Counted from the stretch's first letter, positions 1-6,933 are shown. The stretch: DNA of 17,325 nt from JASGDB01 sp049841315 (GCA_049841315.1 JASGDB010000052.1:1-17325); one strand, 5' to 3'. A program made the numbers and translations. The notes: generated from the sequence alone by a model not told the origin.

Positions 1-109
1 GATTAAAAACAAATAAATAATCTGCGTTATTAGCAAAATCTGCGAGAAAATTCTCAAATAAAAATGATTTATACAACGAATTTCTCAATTTTTTAATGCG
101 TTTAGCCTG
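1..109 (+). repeat. Left arm of a 109-bp perfect inverted repeat
   Basis: Every base from 1 to 109 is the exact reverse complement of 17310 down to 17202; identity stops at base 110. The arm is AT-rich, carries ATCTGCG twice (20-26 and 38-44) and a small palindrome, GAGAA-AA-TTCTC (44-55). It starts at the very first base, so the repeat may extend further left outside the window. I see no ORF of note in it. The style (repeated ATCTGCG-like words) resembles dispersed intergenic repeats that I associate with flavobacterial genomes, but that family assignment is from memory and inferred. Confidence 0.95.
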
Positions 110-149
110 GGATTTTTATGCTTTTTAATGTATTTTCGCAAAAAGGTAT

Positions 150-157
150 TAACTTTG
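150..157 (+). promoter_or_regulatory. Likely -7 box for the tail-specific protease gene
   Basis: The octamer TAACTTTG fits the Bacteroidota -7 consensus TAnnTTTG exactly. It lies 60 bases before the ATG at 218, between the left repeat arm and the gene. No clear TTG -33 element is seen at the usual 19-21 base spacing, so this is a partial match. The leader is A/T-rich and ends in TTAAAAG directly before the ATG, a typical non-Shine-Dalgarno start context in this phylum. Confidence 0.4.
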
Positions 158-217
158 GTAGCTTATTACCGAGTAACAAAAAACGTATTTAATCTACTTA
201 TTAATCAAAATTAAAAG

Positions 218-2338
218 ATGTTCAAAAAGTTCAGGCTCAACAGGTTGATGTGGTTTCTTCCGCTTACAACCTTAATTTTTTGCTTTAATTCCCCGAAAAA
301 TGATGATGAAAAAATGCAGACTATCATGGTCAGTGTCAAAAACACGCTGTCTTATCTGCATTACAGTCCGAAACCCATTAACGATGCCTATTCGCAGGAA
401 GTATACAATGCTTACTTCGACATGATTGACCCTTCCAAAAGGTTTTTCCTGAAATCGGATATGGCAGAATTTTCCAAACACAAAACCAAGCTGGATGATT
501 ATCTCAATCAGGGAGACCTTGTTTTCTACAAATCTACGATTGACAAGCTGTATCAGCGTGTGGACGAAATCGATAAAATCACACAGGATATTTTCAGCAA
601 ACCGATTAATCTCGACGAAGATGAAGAATACATCCTCGAACCGAAAATAAAGGAAAATCCCGGAACTCAGCAGGAGTTGTACAACGAATGGAAAAAATAC
701 ATCAAATACAATATCCTCCTCGAAATAGAAACCCTGAACAGCAGAGAAGAAAGCCAGAAAGAGAAAAAAGATTCCGTACAAAAGCATAATCTGAAAGATA
801 CTATCAAACTTGAAATCCTCACTCCCGAAGCCAAAACACTGAAAGCTACCAATGAGGTGAAAGATTTGGTTTCCGATACGTTCAGACGTTTCAAAAAAAG
901 AAACAAAATGGACTGGTTCACCGTGTACATGAATGCATACACCGAGACTTTCGACCCGCATACCAATTATTATTCCCCTAAAAACAAAGAAGATTTCGAT
1001 ATGCAGTTCAAAGGAAAAGTCATCGGAATCGGAGCGATAATTCAGGAGAAAAAAGGGAATCTATTTTTAGGAGAATTGACTATCGGCGCACCTGCATGGA
1101 AATCCAAACAGCTTACGGCAGGCGATAAAATCCTCAAAGTAAAATCCAAACCGAAAGAGGAGGCCGTAAACGTAGTGGGAATGCTCTCCGATGAAGCCGT
1201 GCGCCTGATTCGTGGTGAAAAAGGAACTCCCGTAACGCTTACCGTCCAAAAAGGAGACGGGACCATTCGGGAAGTAACCATGATTCGTGAAGAAGTAGCG
1301 ATTGAAGATACGTTCGCAAGAAGTATTATCGTAAACACTCCAAACGGTAAAAAATACGGATTCATCAACCTTCCGGGCTTCAATACCGATTTTGAAGACC
1401 CTACAGGAAGAAATGCCTCCGATGATGTAAAAAACGAAATCATCAAACTGAAAAAACAGAACATATCCGGAATCATCCTCGACCTTAGAAACAACGGAGG
1501 AGGCTCACTCACGGAAGTCGGCGATATTATGGGACTTTTCATGAATGAAGGCTCTTATGTTCAGGTGAAAAACGGAGACGGAAAAATCCAGACCCTGAAA
1601 AATAAAGGCAACTCCCCAATCTGGACGGGACCACTTCTGATTATGCAGAATGAGCTTTCTGCCTCAGCTTCCGAGATTCTTGCCGGGCAGATGCAGGATT
1701 ATGGCAGAGCAGTAATTTTCGGTTCACCGCAATCTTTCGGGAAAGGAACGGTGCAGACTTTTGTAGACCTGAACCGTTTCCTCAACACCAGCGACGATTT
1801 CGGTTCGCTGAAACTGACAATACAAAAATTCTACCGTATCACGGGAGAATCCACCCAAAGAAAAGGAATAGAATCCGATATTCAGATGAAAGATTTCTAC
1901 ACCTATGCAGAAATAGGCGAACGATATGAAGATAACGCACTTGCCTGGGATAAAATATCCCCCACACCGTTTACCAAAGTGAATTATTTTGACATCAATA
2001 AGCTCAAAGCATCAAGCGAAGCAAGAACCCAAAATAATAAATATTATCAGCTATTGCTGGAATCCGCAAAATGGAAAGAAAACTTGGATAAAGTAGAAAA
2101 AATTCCGCTTAATCAAACAAAATTTTTTGCTGTAATGAGTGAAAGAAAAATGCAGATTGAAAAATTCAAAGCATTGGATAAACTGGATAATAAACTCGTT
2201 TTCGCTCTTCATCCTGACGAAACGGCGAGAGAAAAAACCGATGAGGCTTTTGCTAAAAAAACAGAGAATTGGATTAAAAACCTCCGGAAAGATTTCTATC
2301 TTCAGGAAAGCATCAATATTATTTCTGAAATGAAGTAA
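218..2338 (+). CDS. prc: Carboxy-terminal processing (tail-specific) protease, S41 family
   Basis: A periplasmic serine protease of the CtpA/Prc/Tsp family (peptidase family S41), 706 aa, close to the length of E. coli Prc. An N-terminal hydrophobic stretch at about residues 9-24 acts as signal or anchor. A long helical N-terminal domain follows (about 30-250), then a PDZ-like domain (about 255-350) and the S41 core (about 360-560). The core holds the hallmark SASASEI segment; by alignment with E. coli Tsp the catalytic Ser is S483, with D494 (QMQDYGR) and the general-base Lys K509 (SFGKGTVQ). A charged C-terminal helical domain ends the protein. Such proteases trim or degrade envelope proteins from their C-termini. 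The gene stands alone on this strand and converges on the DUF4407 gene. The start is the first ATG after the AT-rich leader. The family call is firm; the symbol prc/ctpA is by homology of motifs only. Confidence 0.93.
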   Translation: MFKKFRLNRLMWFLPLTTLIFCFNSPKNDDEKMQTIMVSVKNTLSYLHYSPKPINDAYSQEVYNAYFDMIDPSKRFFLKSDMAEFSKHKTKLDDYLNQGDLVFYKSTIDKLYQRVDEIDKITQDIFSKPINLDEDEEYILEPKIKENPGTQQELYNEWKKYIKYNILLEIETLNSREESQKEKKDSVQKHNLKDTIKLEILTPEAKTLKATNEVKDLVSDTFRRFKKRNKMDWFTVYMNAYTETFDPHTNYYSPKNKEDFDMQFKGKVIGIGAIIQEKKGNLFLGELTIGAPAWKSKQLTAGDKILKVKSKPKEEAVNVVGMLSDEAVRLIRGEKGTPVTLTVQKGDGTIREVTMIREEVAIEDTFARSIIVNTPNGKKYGFINLPGFNTDFEDPTGRNASDDVKNEIIKLKKQNISGIILDLRNNGGGSLTEVGDIMGLFMNEGSYVQVKNGDGKIQTLKNKGNSPIWTGPLLIMQNELSASASEILAGQMQDYGRAVIFGSPQSFGKGTVQTFVDLNRFLNTSDDFGSLKLTIQKFYRITGESTQRKGIESDIQMKDFYTYAEIGERYEDNALAWDKISPTPFTKVNYFDINKLKASSEARTQNNKYYQLLLESAKWKENLDKVEKIPLNQTKFFAVMSERKMQIEKFKALDKLDNKLVFALHPDETAREKTDEAFAKKTENWIKNLRKDFYLQESINIISEMK

Positions 2339-2355
2339 CGTACGCATCCATACAC

Positions 2356-2392
2356 AAACCTCTTTCAGTGCCCGGAACTCTGAAAGAGGTTT
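2356..2392. terminator. Hairpin terminator shared by convergent genes
   Basis: A perfect 13-bp stem (arm AAACCTCTTTCAG at 2356-2368, its complement at 2380-2392) with an 11-base loop lies between the stop of the protease gene (2338) and the stop of the convergent DUF4407 gene (2426). Neither side has a long T tract, so it is a weak or factor-assisted terminator in either direction, or an RNA 3'-end stabilising hairpin. Confidence 0.65.
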
Positions 2393-2425
2393 ACCTATAA
2401 ACTATAAAATATCTATTTTTGACTT

Positions 2426-3505
2426 TTATTCCTTTTTCAGCTTATCTTTAAAATCCTCAATCCTGTGGTCTGTCCATGCATTACCTTTTTCCGTTTTTTC
2501 CATGGAATAAAGGCGGTATTCGTTTTCCGTTTTATCAAGAAGATAATCGTAAGGGCCTACAGAGGAAATCAGTTTTACCAGCACCGGAGAAATTTCCAGA
2601 CAGATAAATAAACCCATGATAAAACTCGCCGCCAAAGCGATAATAGCGGAGTTTTTCCCAAGTTCGTCCAAAGCCTGAAGCCTTGCCGCAAACCCATTGA
2701 ATTTATCCTCAAAAGTTTCCGTTTTTCCGCGTTCAGTTTCCAGATTGGTGTAGACTTTTGAGATTTCTTTATCCAAATATTCCAGTCTTGATGCCATTTG
2801 TTTTTGATAATTTTCAAGGTCGAGCCTGCGCTGTTCTTTCAGTTCGGCTTTGCGTTTTGCATTGCTTCCGTATCCTACTTTTCCGGAAGTAAGTCCGGTT
2901 TTCGTTCCCAGAATTTCACGCTCAAGTTCTACAGCTGCTGAATCGTAAGCAGCCTGATAAACGGCGGTTTTTTCGGCAATTTGCTTTTTTTCAGTTTCAA
3001 AAGGGCCGGATTGCTGCATGATTCTTCCGTTCATTTCTGCCTGAAGCTGTTTTTTGTTCCGCTGGATAATGGTGTTGAGCTGTTTATTGACTTCCTTTTC
3101 AAAAATTTTCAGTTCCAAAGGTTTGGAAATGATGATTCCGAGAAAAGTTGCCAGTATCAGACGGGGAATCGCCATTAAAGTCTGATTCCAGAACGTTCCT
3201 GTTTTTTTAATGGAAGAAACAATATAGCGGTCGAGATTGAAAATCATCAGTCCCCATAAAATCCCGAATCCTACAGCCGCCCAGATGTTGTCGAAAACCG
3301 TGTACATCGCATATCCGGCGGAAAGAGTTGCAAACACTGCGGTAAAAAGAATAATTCCTCCGATTCCTGAAAATTTATTCCATTCGGACGGCGTTTTTTT
3401 TAAAAGATGAATATTGGAGCCGGAGCAAATCATCATAAATTGCTGAAACCAGTTCATTTTGTAGCTCACATTCCGGGTTGGGTTGATAGTAGGGTGCTGT
3501 TTCAT
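2426..3505 (-). CDS. DUF4407 family membrane protein with coiled coil
   Basis: Encodes 359 aa with about four membrane segments: roughly 46-66, 71-91 and 108-127 near the N-terminus and 286-305 near the C-terminus. Between the third and fourth lies a long charged helical region (about 130-275, rich in Lys, Glu and Gln) that should form a coiled coil. The N-terminal CSGS...LLKKTPSEWNKFSGIGG and NLDRYIVSSIKK segments are what I recognise as DUF4407, a family without an assigned function that is frequent in Bacteroidota. The C-terminal tail (310-359) is polar and probably cytoplasmic. It is on the minus strand, 253 bases downstream of ruvC, with its own palindrome-containing promoter region, so it is probably a separate transcript. 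Family call is good; function unknown. Confidence 0.8.
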   Translation of the reverse strand: MKQHPTINPTRNVSYKMNWFQQFMMICSGSNIHLLKKTPSEWNKFSGIGGIILFTAVFATLSAGYAMYTVFDNIWAAVGFGILWGLMIFNLDRYIVSSIKKTGTFWNQTLMAIPRLILATFLGIIISKPLELKIFEKEVNKQLNTIIQRNKKQLQAEMNGRIMQQSGPFETEKKQIAEKTAVYQAAYDSAAVELEREILGTKTGLTSGKVGYGSNAKRKAELKEQRRLDLENYQKQMASRLEYLDKEISKVYTNLETERGKTETFEDKFNGFAARLQALDELGKNSAIIALAASFIMGLFICLEISPVLVKLISSVGPYDYLLDKTENEYRLYSMEKTEKGNAWTDHRIEDFKDKLKKE

Positions 3506-3575
3506 TGTTTTAAAATTAAATACTTGTAATAGGTTATAAAAAACGTACCAATGTTACAAATAGTATTAGGTTTTG

Positions 3576-3583
3576 CAAAGTAA
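3576..3583 (-). promoter_or_regulatory. Possible -7 box for the DUF4407 gene
   Basis: Read on the minus strand the octamer is TTACTTTG, one base off TAnnTTTG. About 21 bases upstream (on that strand) there is a TTG (complement of 3605-3607) that could be the -33 element. Predicted transcription would start near 3570, giving a leader of about 65 bases. The -33 element falls inside the palindrome at 3588-3608. Confidence 0.35.
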
Positions 3584-3587
3584 ATTG

Positions 3588-3608
3588 ATTGTAAAACCGT
3601 TTTACAAT
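3588..3608. promoter_or_regulatory. 21-bp perfect palindrome, candidate operator
   Basis: ATTGTAAAAC and its exact complement flank one central C, giving 10-bp arms. It overlaps the putative -33 element of the DUF4407 promoter, where a dimeric repressor would block transcription. The length and near-zero spacer suit a dimeric DNA-binding regulator site better than a terminator: there is no run of T after the stem in the direction of the preceding gene. The regulator is not encoded next to it. Confidence 0.45.
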
Positions 3609-3651
3609 TTTATATACTGAAAATCAGAGCAATAAAAATTGAATAAATGAA

Positions 3652-3754
3652 TGTCATTGAGAGCGAAGTAATCTGTTGAAAAGGTGTTTTTCTATAAACC
3701 ACCCCGTCAAAAATTCTCTGAATTTTTGCCACCCCTCCGGAGGAGGGGAATAAC
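3652..3754. repeat. Cluster of REP-like intergenic repeats
   Basis: This stretch downstream of ruvC contains three pieces: a sequence beginning GTCATTGAGAGCGAAGTAATC (from 3653); a hairpin with 8-bp arms CAAAAATT/AATTTTTG (3708-3715 and 3721-3728); and a GC-rich hairpin with 7-bp arms CCCCTCC/GGAGGGG (3732-3738 and 3742-3748). The last unit plus its AATAAC tail recurs in degenerate form, reverse-complemented, at 6839-6861 (18 of 23 bases match). The pieces resemble dispersed non-coding repeats of flavobacterial genomes. The hairpins may also end the ruvC transcript. Confidence 0.55.
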
Positions 3755-3758
3755 GGCG

Positions 3759-4313
3759 TTACTTAAGCCTTTCCGGATTCTGTTTCAGGAAACTTGCCCA
3801 ACCGGAATACGATTTTTCACTGTCAGCATTTCCGGAATTGAAATGGTGGCAGACGGCAACAGCAAGCCCGTCGGAAGCATCGAGGTATTTGGTGGGAAAT
3901 TCTTTTAATTGTAATAAATTCTGAAGCATTCCGGCAACCTGTTCTTTGCTTGCATTTCCGTTTCCGGTGATTGCCATTTTCACTTTTTTCGGGGAATATT
4001 CGGTGATGGGAACATCACGGTAAAGCGATGCCGCCATGGCAACTCCCTGAGCGCGCCCCAATTTCAGCATGGATTGTACGTTTTTCCCGAAAAAAGGAGC
4101 TTCCAGAGCCACTTCATCGGGATGAAATTCATCAATCAGAGCCAGTGTTTTCTCGAAAATGTATTTCAGTTTTGTAGCGTGGTTGGGATATTTTTTCAGA
4201 ATGAGCTCGTGAACGGAAATCAGTTCCATTTTATTTTTTTTTACCGCAATAATTCCGAAACCCATAACGGTCGTTCCGGGGTCGATACCTAAAATGATTT
4301 TTTCTGATTCCAT
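3759..4313 (-). CDS. ruvC: Crossover junction endodeoxyribonuclease RuvC
   Basis: RuvC is the endonuclease of the RuvABC complex: as a dimer it makes paired cuts across Holliday junctions at the end of homologous recombination. From the ATG at 4313 the protein is 184 aa, near the usual family length. The open frame continues 20 codons upstream, but the family N-terminus begins right at the IILGIDPGTT strand, so I place the start at the internal Met. The four acidic catalytic residues are all present by alignment with E. coli D7, E66, D138 and D141: D11 (GIDPG), E71 (VALEAPFF), D145 and D148 (LDASDGLAVAVCH). The protein is therefore expected to be active. It lies 65 bases downstream of the serine-hydrolase gene on the same strand; ruvA and ruvB are not in the window. 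Confidence 0.96.
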   Translation of the reverse strand: MESEKIILGIDPGTTVMGFGIIAVKKNKMELISVHELILKKYPNHATKLKYIFEKTLALIDEFHPDEVALEAPFFGKNVQSMLKLGRAQGVAMAASLYRDVPITEYSPKKVKMAITGNGNASKEQVAGMLQNLLQLKEFPTKYLDASDGLAVAVCHHFNSGNADSEKSYSGWASFLKQNPERLK

Positions 4314-4318
4314 TCCTG

Positions 4319-4326
4319 CAAAGGTA
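4319..4326 (-). promoter_or_regulatory. -7 box directly before ruvC, possibly leaderless
   Basis: On the minus strand this reads TACCTTTG, a perfect TAnnTTTG match, ending only five bases before the ruvC ATG. Transcription would begin at or within a few bases of the start codon, giving a leaderless or nearly leaderless mRNA. A -33 TTG is not evident, so the match could be chance. Confidence 0.35.
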
Positions 4327-4378
4327 TAGAATTTTGTTTTTTGTGGTTTTGTAATGCGAAAAAACGAAAACATAAAAA

Positions 4379-5488
4379 TCAGAAAACTCCCAATTTCGCA
4401 ACAACTGTTTCAATTTTATCCGCTTCTGTTTTCATCTCCACATGCGGATTGAAGAATTCGTTTTTCCCTTTGGCTTCATCGGCGATGTTGGAAAGAATAA
4501 TCAGCGAAGTTTTCGTTTCGGGATAATAGACATTGAGCGACGGCGAACCTTTCACATAACCGCTGTGGAAATACGAAAGTGGTGTGGAAGGATACATCAT
4601 AATCCCGCATCCGTAGCCCATTTTCCCGAAAATAGGATGTTGCCGGTCGGTGCTTTTGGAAAGAAAAATTTTGAGGTTTTCTTCATTCAGAATTTTACCG
4701 CCGTATAGTTTTTGATTCCAGCGGTGGAGGTCGTTTACAGTAGACAAAATTCCGCCTGCCGATACGCTGATGCTTTTATCAGAAAGCCTTTTCGGCATAT
4801 TTTCCACCTTTTCGTAGCGTTTTTCGTTTCCGGTAAATGCTCCGGCAAAATGGGTTCCGGTTAAGGTTTCGGGAGTGAAAGTAGTATTCAGTCCTGCTTT
4901 TTCAAATAAATCTCCTGCATTTTCATCATAAGATTTTCCCGAAACTTTGGCAATGATTTCCCCTAAAAAAAAATATCCTTTATTGGAATAGCTGAATTCC
5001 GTTCCGCTCTTAAAAAGCAGTCCGTTCCCGGAATCGCTGATGCCCGAAGTATGATTGAGAAGCTGATGAATGGTAATCTCTTTTTTCTCGCTGTTGTCGA
5101 ATTCCGGAAGATATTGTGAAACCTTGTCTTCAATGTTTAATTTCTGCTGTTCCTGAAGCAGGAGAATCATCACTGCCGTAAACTGTTTGCTCACAGAGCC
5201 AATAGCAAAAACTGAATTTTCGTCTATTTTTTTCTGTGAAGCAAAATCCAAATAGCCGGAATCTTTCCTCGCCACGGGCAGCGAATCCTGAAAAACGGCA
5301 ATGCTTCCGTTGAAATTATATTTTTTGAAAACAGAATCTATCTGATTTTCATACAGTTTCTTTTTGAAAGCGGAAACGGCATCTTCGGGAGTTTCGATTT
5401 TTTGTTCCTCCGGAAGTGTTTCGGGATTTTTCCGGCAGGAAACTATGGAGATTATTGCAATAAAGAAGACAAGAATAACTGAACGCAT
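4379..5488 (-). CDS. Serine hydrolase lipoprotein, class C beta-lactamase fold
   Basis: A penicillin-binding-protein-like serine hydrolase (beta-lactamase/AmpC-EstB type). With the ATG at 5488 it has 369 aa; a TTG 15 bases upstream is an unlikely start. The N-terminus is a short hydrophobic lipoprotein signal ending in ISIVSC, so Cys18 would be lipidated. Active-site motifs are intact: SVSK (S98, K101), YSN (Y167-N169) and HSG (308-310) as the KTG-equivalent. HQLLNHTSGI is a typical helix of this family. Substrates range from peptidoglycan stem peptides to small esters or D-peptides; nothing here tells which, and resistance to beta-lactams should not be assumed. It precedes ruvC by 65 bases and may share transcription with it. 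Confidence 0.85.
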   Translation of the reverse strand: MRSVILVFFIAIISIVSCRKNPETLPEEQKIETPEDAVSAFKKKLYENQIDSVFKKYNFNGSIAVFQDSLPVARKDSGYLDFASQKKIDENSVFAIGSVSKQFTAVMILLLQEQQKLNIEDKVSQYLPEFDNSEKKEITIHQLLNHTSGISDSGNGLLFKSGTEFSYSNKGYFFLGEIIAKVSGKSYDENAGDLFEKAGLNTTFTPETLTGTHFAGAFTGNEKRYEKVENMPKRLSDKSISVSAGGILSTVNDLHRWNQKLYGGKILNEENLKIFLSKSTDRQHPIFGKMGYGCGIMMYPSTPLSYFHSGYVKGSPSLNVYYPETKTSLIILSNIADEAKGKNEFFNPHVEMKTEADKIETVVAKLGVF

Positions 5489-5510
5489 TTTTTGTTTTTT
5501 CAAATCGGTG

Positions 5511-5518
5511 TAAAGATA
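5511..5518 (-). promoter_or_regulatory. Possible -7 box for the serine-hydrolase gene
   Basis: The minus-strand octamer TATCTTTA differs from TAnnTTTG only in the last base. It would give a leader of about 20 bases before the ATG at 5488, and supports that ATG over the upstream TTG. No clear -33 element. Confidence 0.3.
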
Positions 5519-5559
5519 ATGGATTTTTAAAGTTCGGATAAAGTAACCGGACTGAAAAA

Positions 5560-5592
5560 AAACCTAACGGGTTTTGGAAACCCGTTAGGTTT
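5560..5592. repeat. 33-bp palindromic repeat, copy 1
   Basis: A perfect 15-bp stem (AAACCTAACGGGTTT and its complement) closed by the loop TGG. It lies between two divergent genes, so a terminator role for either neighbour is unlikely, although on the minus strand it is followed by a run of eight T. A second copy, reversed, is at 6881-6913; the reverse complement of that copy differs from this one by a single loop base. The two copies bracket the ureohydrolase-like gene. It looks like a dispersed REP-type element. Confidence 0.85.
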
Positions 5593-5647
5593 AGATAAAT
5601 TTTAAAATCAGGTTCAGAATTTTCCGACAGAAACCCAAAGGTTTTTG

Positions 5648-5655
5648 TAAGTTTG
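5648..5655 (+). promoter_or_regulatory. Likely -7 box for the ureohydrolase-like gene
   Basis: TAAGTTTG matches TAnnTTTG exactly and ends 44 bases before the ATG at 5700. No convincing TTG is seen 19-21 bases upstream. It is the only good match between the palindromic repeat and the gene. Confidence 0.45.
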
Positions 5656-5699
5656 CGAAACCAAAACAATGAGTTTTATTTCAGAAACGACACTTATCC

Positions 5700-6770
5700 A
5701 TGAACTTTGAAGATTTTATCATACCGCCTCGTGAATTCAAGACCGAAAAATGGCAGATTGGGAGCTTAATCACTCGTGAAATTACAGAAAACAGCATTGT
5801 TTTGCTTTTTGTTTCGGACTTTCGGGGAGCAGGCGGTGAAGCGGAAGTTCACAGTTACAATCAGGTTCGGAAAAATTTTTACCGCCTTTCCAAACTGGAT
5901 TTTGAAATTCCCATAGTGGATTTGGGAAATCTGATTTCGGGAAATACACCGCAGGATTCTCATTATGTTTTGCAGGAAGTGCTTTCTGCGTGTCATTATA
6001 AAAATGCAATTCCCGTGATTGTGGGCGGAAGCAATGATTTTGCCTATTCGCTGTTTTCCGCACTGAATTTTCATCAGAAAAATATCCGCTATACGCAGAT
6101 TTCCAATGTGGTTTCGCTTTCCGGCGACGGAGAGGAAATTTCGGAGAAGAATTATCTGAACCGTATTTTCAGCACCAAAAATTTTTCTATTAAGGATTTT
6201 CACCTTTTGGGTTATCAGAAGCATCTGAACGAAACGGATTCCGTAAAGCTGATTAAGGAAGTGGAGTTCGATATTCTGCGCCTTGCCGATATGATGAATT
6301 CTACCGAAAGAACCGAACCGTTTTTCCGCAGGGCGGATTTGGTAACGGTGAACTGCGACGCGGTGGAAAGTTTCAGCGGTGCGTTTTCCGTTCATCCGCA
6401 GGTCAACGGGCTGAACCGTCGTGAAATCTGCGCTTACATGAAAGAAATCGGTTTGAGTGAAAGGCTGAAATCCGCCGGAATTTTTAATTACAATATCGAA
6501 TCCGAAAATCCGCTGAATCATCAGCTTTTAGCCCAAATGCTCTGGTATCTGGTGGAAGGCATCAATATTCAAAAATCGCACCCGAAAGAACGGAACTACG
6601 AAACATTCCTGATGCTGGTGGACGATAACGATTATACGTTTAAGCGCGATACATTCAGCGGATTATGGTATTTCGGGAATGATGAGAATATCGAAAACTG
6701 TATTCCCTGCTCCGCAGAAGATTACGAAAATGCGAAACGCGGGATTTTGAATGTGAGATTTCTGAAATAA
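5700..6770 (+). CDS. Ureohydrolase-fold (arginase/formimidoylglutamase-like) protein with degenerate metal site
   Basis: A 356-aa protein that I place in the arginase/agmatinase/formimidoylglutamase superfamily by the order of core motifs. PVIVGGSND (105-113) aligns with the usual GGDHS motif. The segment ISNVVSLSGD (134-143) lies where DAHxD is expected. LVTVNCDAVESFSGAFSVHP (214-233) aligns with the SxDxDxxDPxxAP motif, and the region NGLNRREICAYMKEIG after it matches the family's following helix. However, the His of motif 1, all of DAHxD and most of the Asp ligands in motif 3 (now N218, D220, E223) are replaced, so a two-Mn(II) site is not expected. It may be a pseudoenzyme or use a different chemistry. 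The gene stands alone between two inverted 33-bp palindromes, with its own promoter-like box. Database annotation as formimidoylglutamase or arginase would be by fold only. Confidence 0.7.
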   Translation: MNFEDFIIPPREFKTEKWQIGSLITREITENSIVLLFVSDFRGAGGEAEVHSYNQVRKNFYRLSKLDFEIPIVDLGNLISGNTPQDSHYVLQEVLSACHYKNAIPVIVGGSNDFAYSLFSALNFHQKNIRYTQISNVVSLSGDGEEISEKNYLNRIFSTKNFSIKDFHLLGYQKHLNETDSVKLIKEVEFDILRLADMMNSTERTEPFFRRADLVTVNCDAVESFSGAFSVHPQVNGLNRREICAYMKEIGLSERLKSAGIFNYNIESENPLNHQLLAQMLWYLVEGINIQKSHPKERNYETFLMLVDDNDYTFKRDTFSGLWYFGNDENIENCIPCSAEDYENAKRGILNVRFLK

Positions 6771-6773
6771 GAG

Positions 6774-6800
6774 CCAAGTAAAAAGTAAAAAGAACCAAGT
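6774..6800. repeat. Short A-rich direct repeats after the ureohydrolase-like gene
   Basis: CCAAGT occurs at 6774-6779 and 6795-6800, separated by two AGTAAAA units. Such AAGTAAAAAG tracts are common intergenic filler in related genomes (from memory). No function visible. Confidence 0.3.
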
Positions 6801-6824
6801 GGTTTAGGGTGCGAGACGAGTTTC

Positions 6825-6861
6825 GAGGTGAAGAACCTCTTATTCCCATCTTTCAGAGGGG
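6825..6861. repeat. Degenerate REP-like unit with small hairpin
   Basis: A 5-bp hairpin (GAGGT/ACCTC, 6825-6829 and 6835-6839) is followed by 6839-6861, whose reverse complement matches the CCCCTCC...AATAAC unit at 3732-3754 in 18 of 23 bases. It sits between the ureohydrolase-like gene and the second 33-bp palindrome, so the intergenic region 6771-6933 is largely made of repeats. The hairpin could weakly terminate the upstream gene. Confidence 0.45.
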
Positions 6862-6880
6862 TGTTTTAAAATGTTTGCTA

Positions 6881-6913
6881 AAACCTAACGGGTTTCAAAA
6901 ACCCGTTAGGTTT
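6881..6913. repeat. 33-bp palindromic repeat, copy 2 (inverted)
   Basis: A perfect 15-bp stem, same arms as the copy at 5560-5592, loop CAA. Its reverse complement differs from copy 1 by one loop base, so the two copies face opposite ways around the ureohydrolase-like gene. It ends 20 bases before the first gene of the polysaccharide operon. Its right end contains TAGGTTTA (6907-6914), one base from a TAnnTTTG -7 box, so it might contribute to transcription of that operon; this is weak. Confidence 0.85.
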
Positions 6914-6933
6914 AGAATCAATACAAAAATAAT

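Noticed and set aside
272..961. A 229-codon minus-strand frame opposite the protease gene
   Set aside because: Phe/Ile-rich translation without domain signals, antisense to the well-supported S41 protease.
4379..5488. The serine hydrolase as an antibiotic-resistance beta-lactamase
   Set aside because: The motifs only show the fold and active site; many such lipoproteins are peptidases or esterases, and nothing in the context suggests resistance.
5552..5600. The 33-bp hairpin with T run as a minus-strand terminator
   Set aside because: It lies upstream of the minus-strand gene and has no minus-strand gene ending nearby within the window; a repeat element explains it better.
5669..5710. A 13-codon ORF overlapping the start of the ureohydrolase-like gene
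   Set aside because: Could be a leader peptide, but there is no attenuator or codon bias to support it; a chance frame is more likely.
5766..6521. A 251-codon minus-strand frame opposite the ureohydrolase-like gene
   Set aside because: No family motifs, and the plus-strand frame carries the recognisable ureohydrolase segments.
6780..6849. A possible tRNA-like or RNA gene, suggested by GAGGTTCTTCACCTCGAAAC on the minus strand
   Set aside because: No cloverleaf, acceptor stem or anticodon arm could be built; the segment fits a decayed repeat better.
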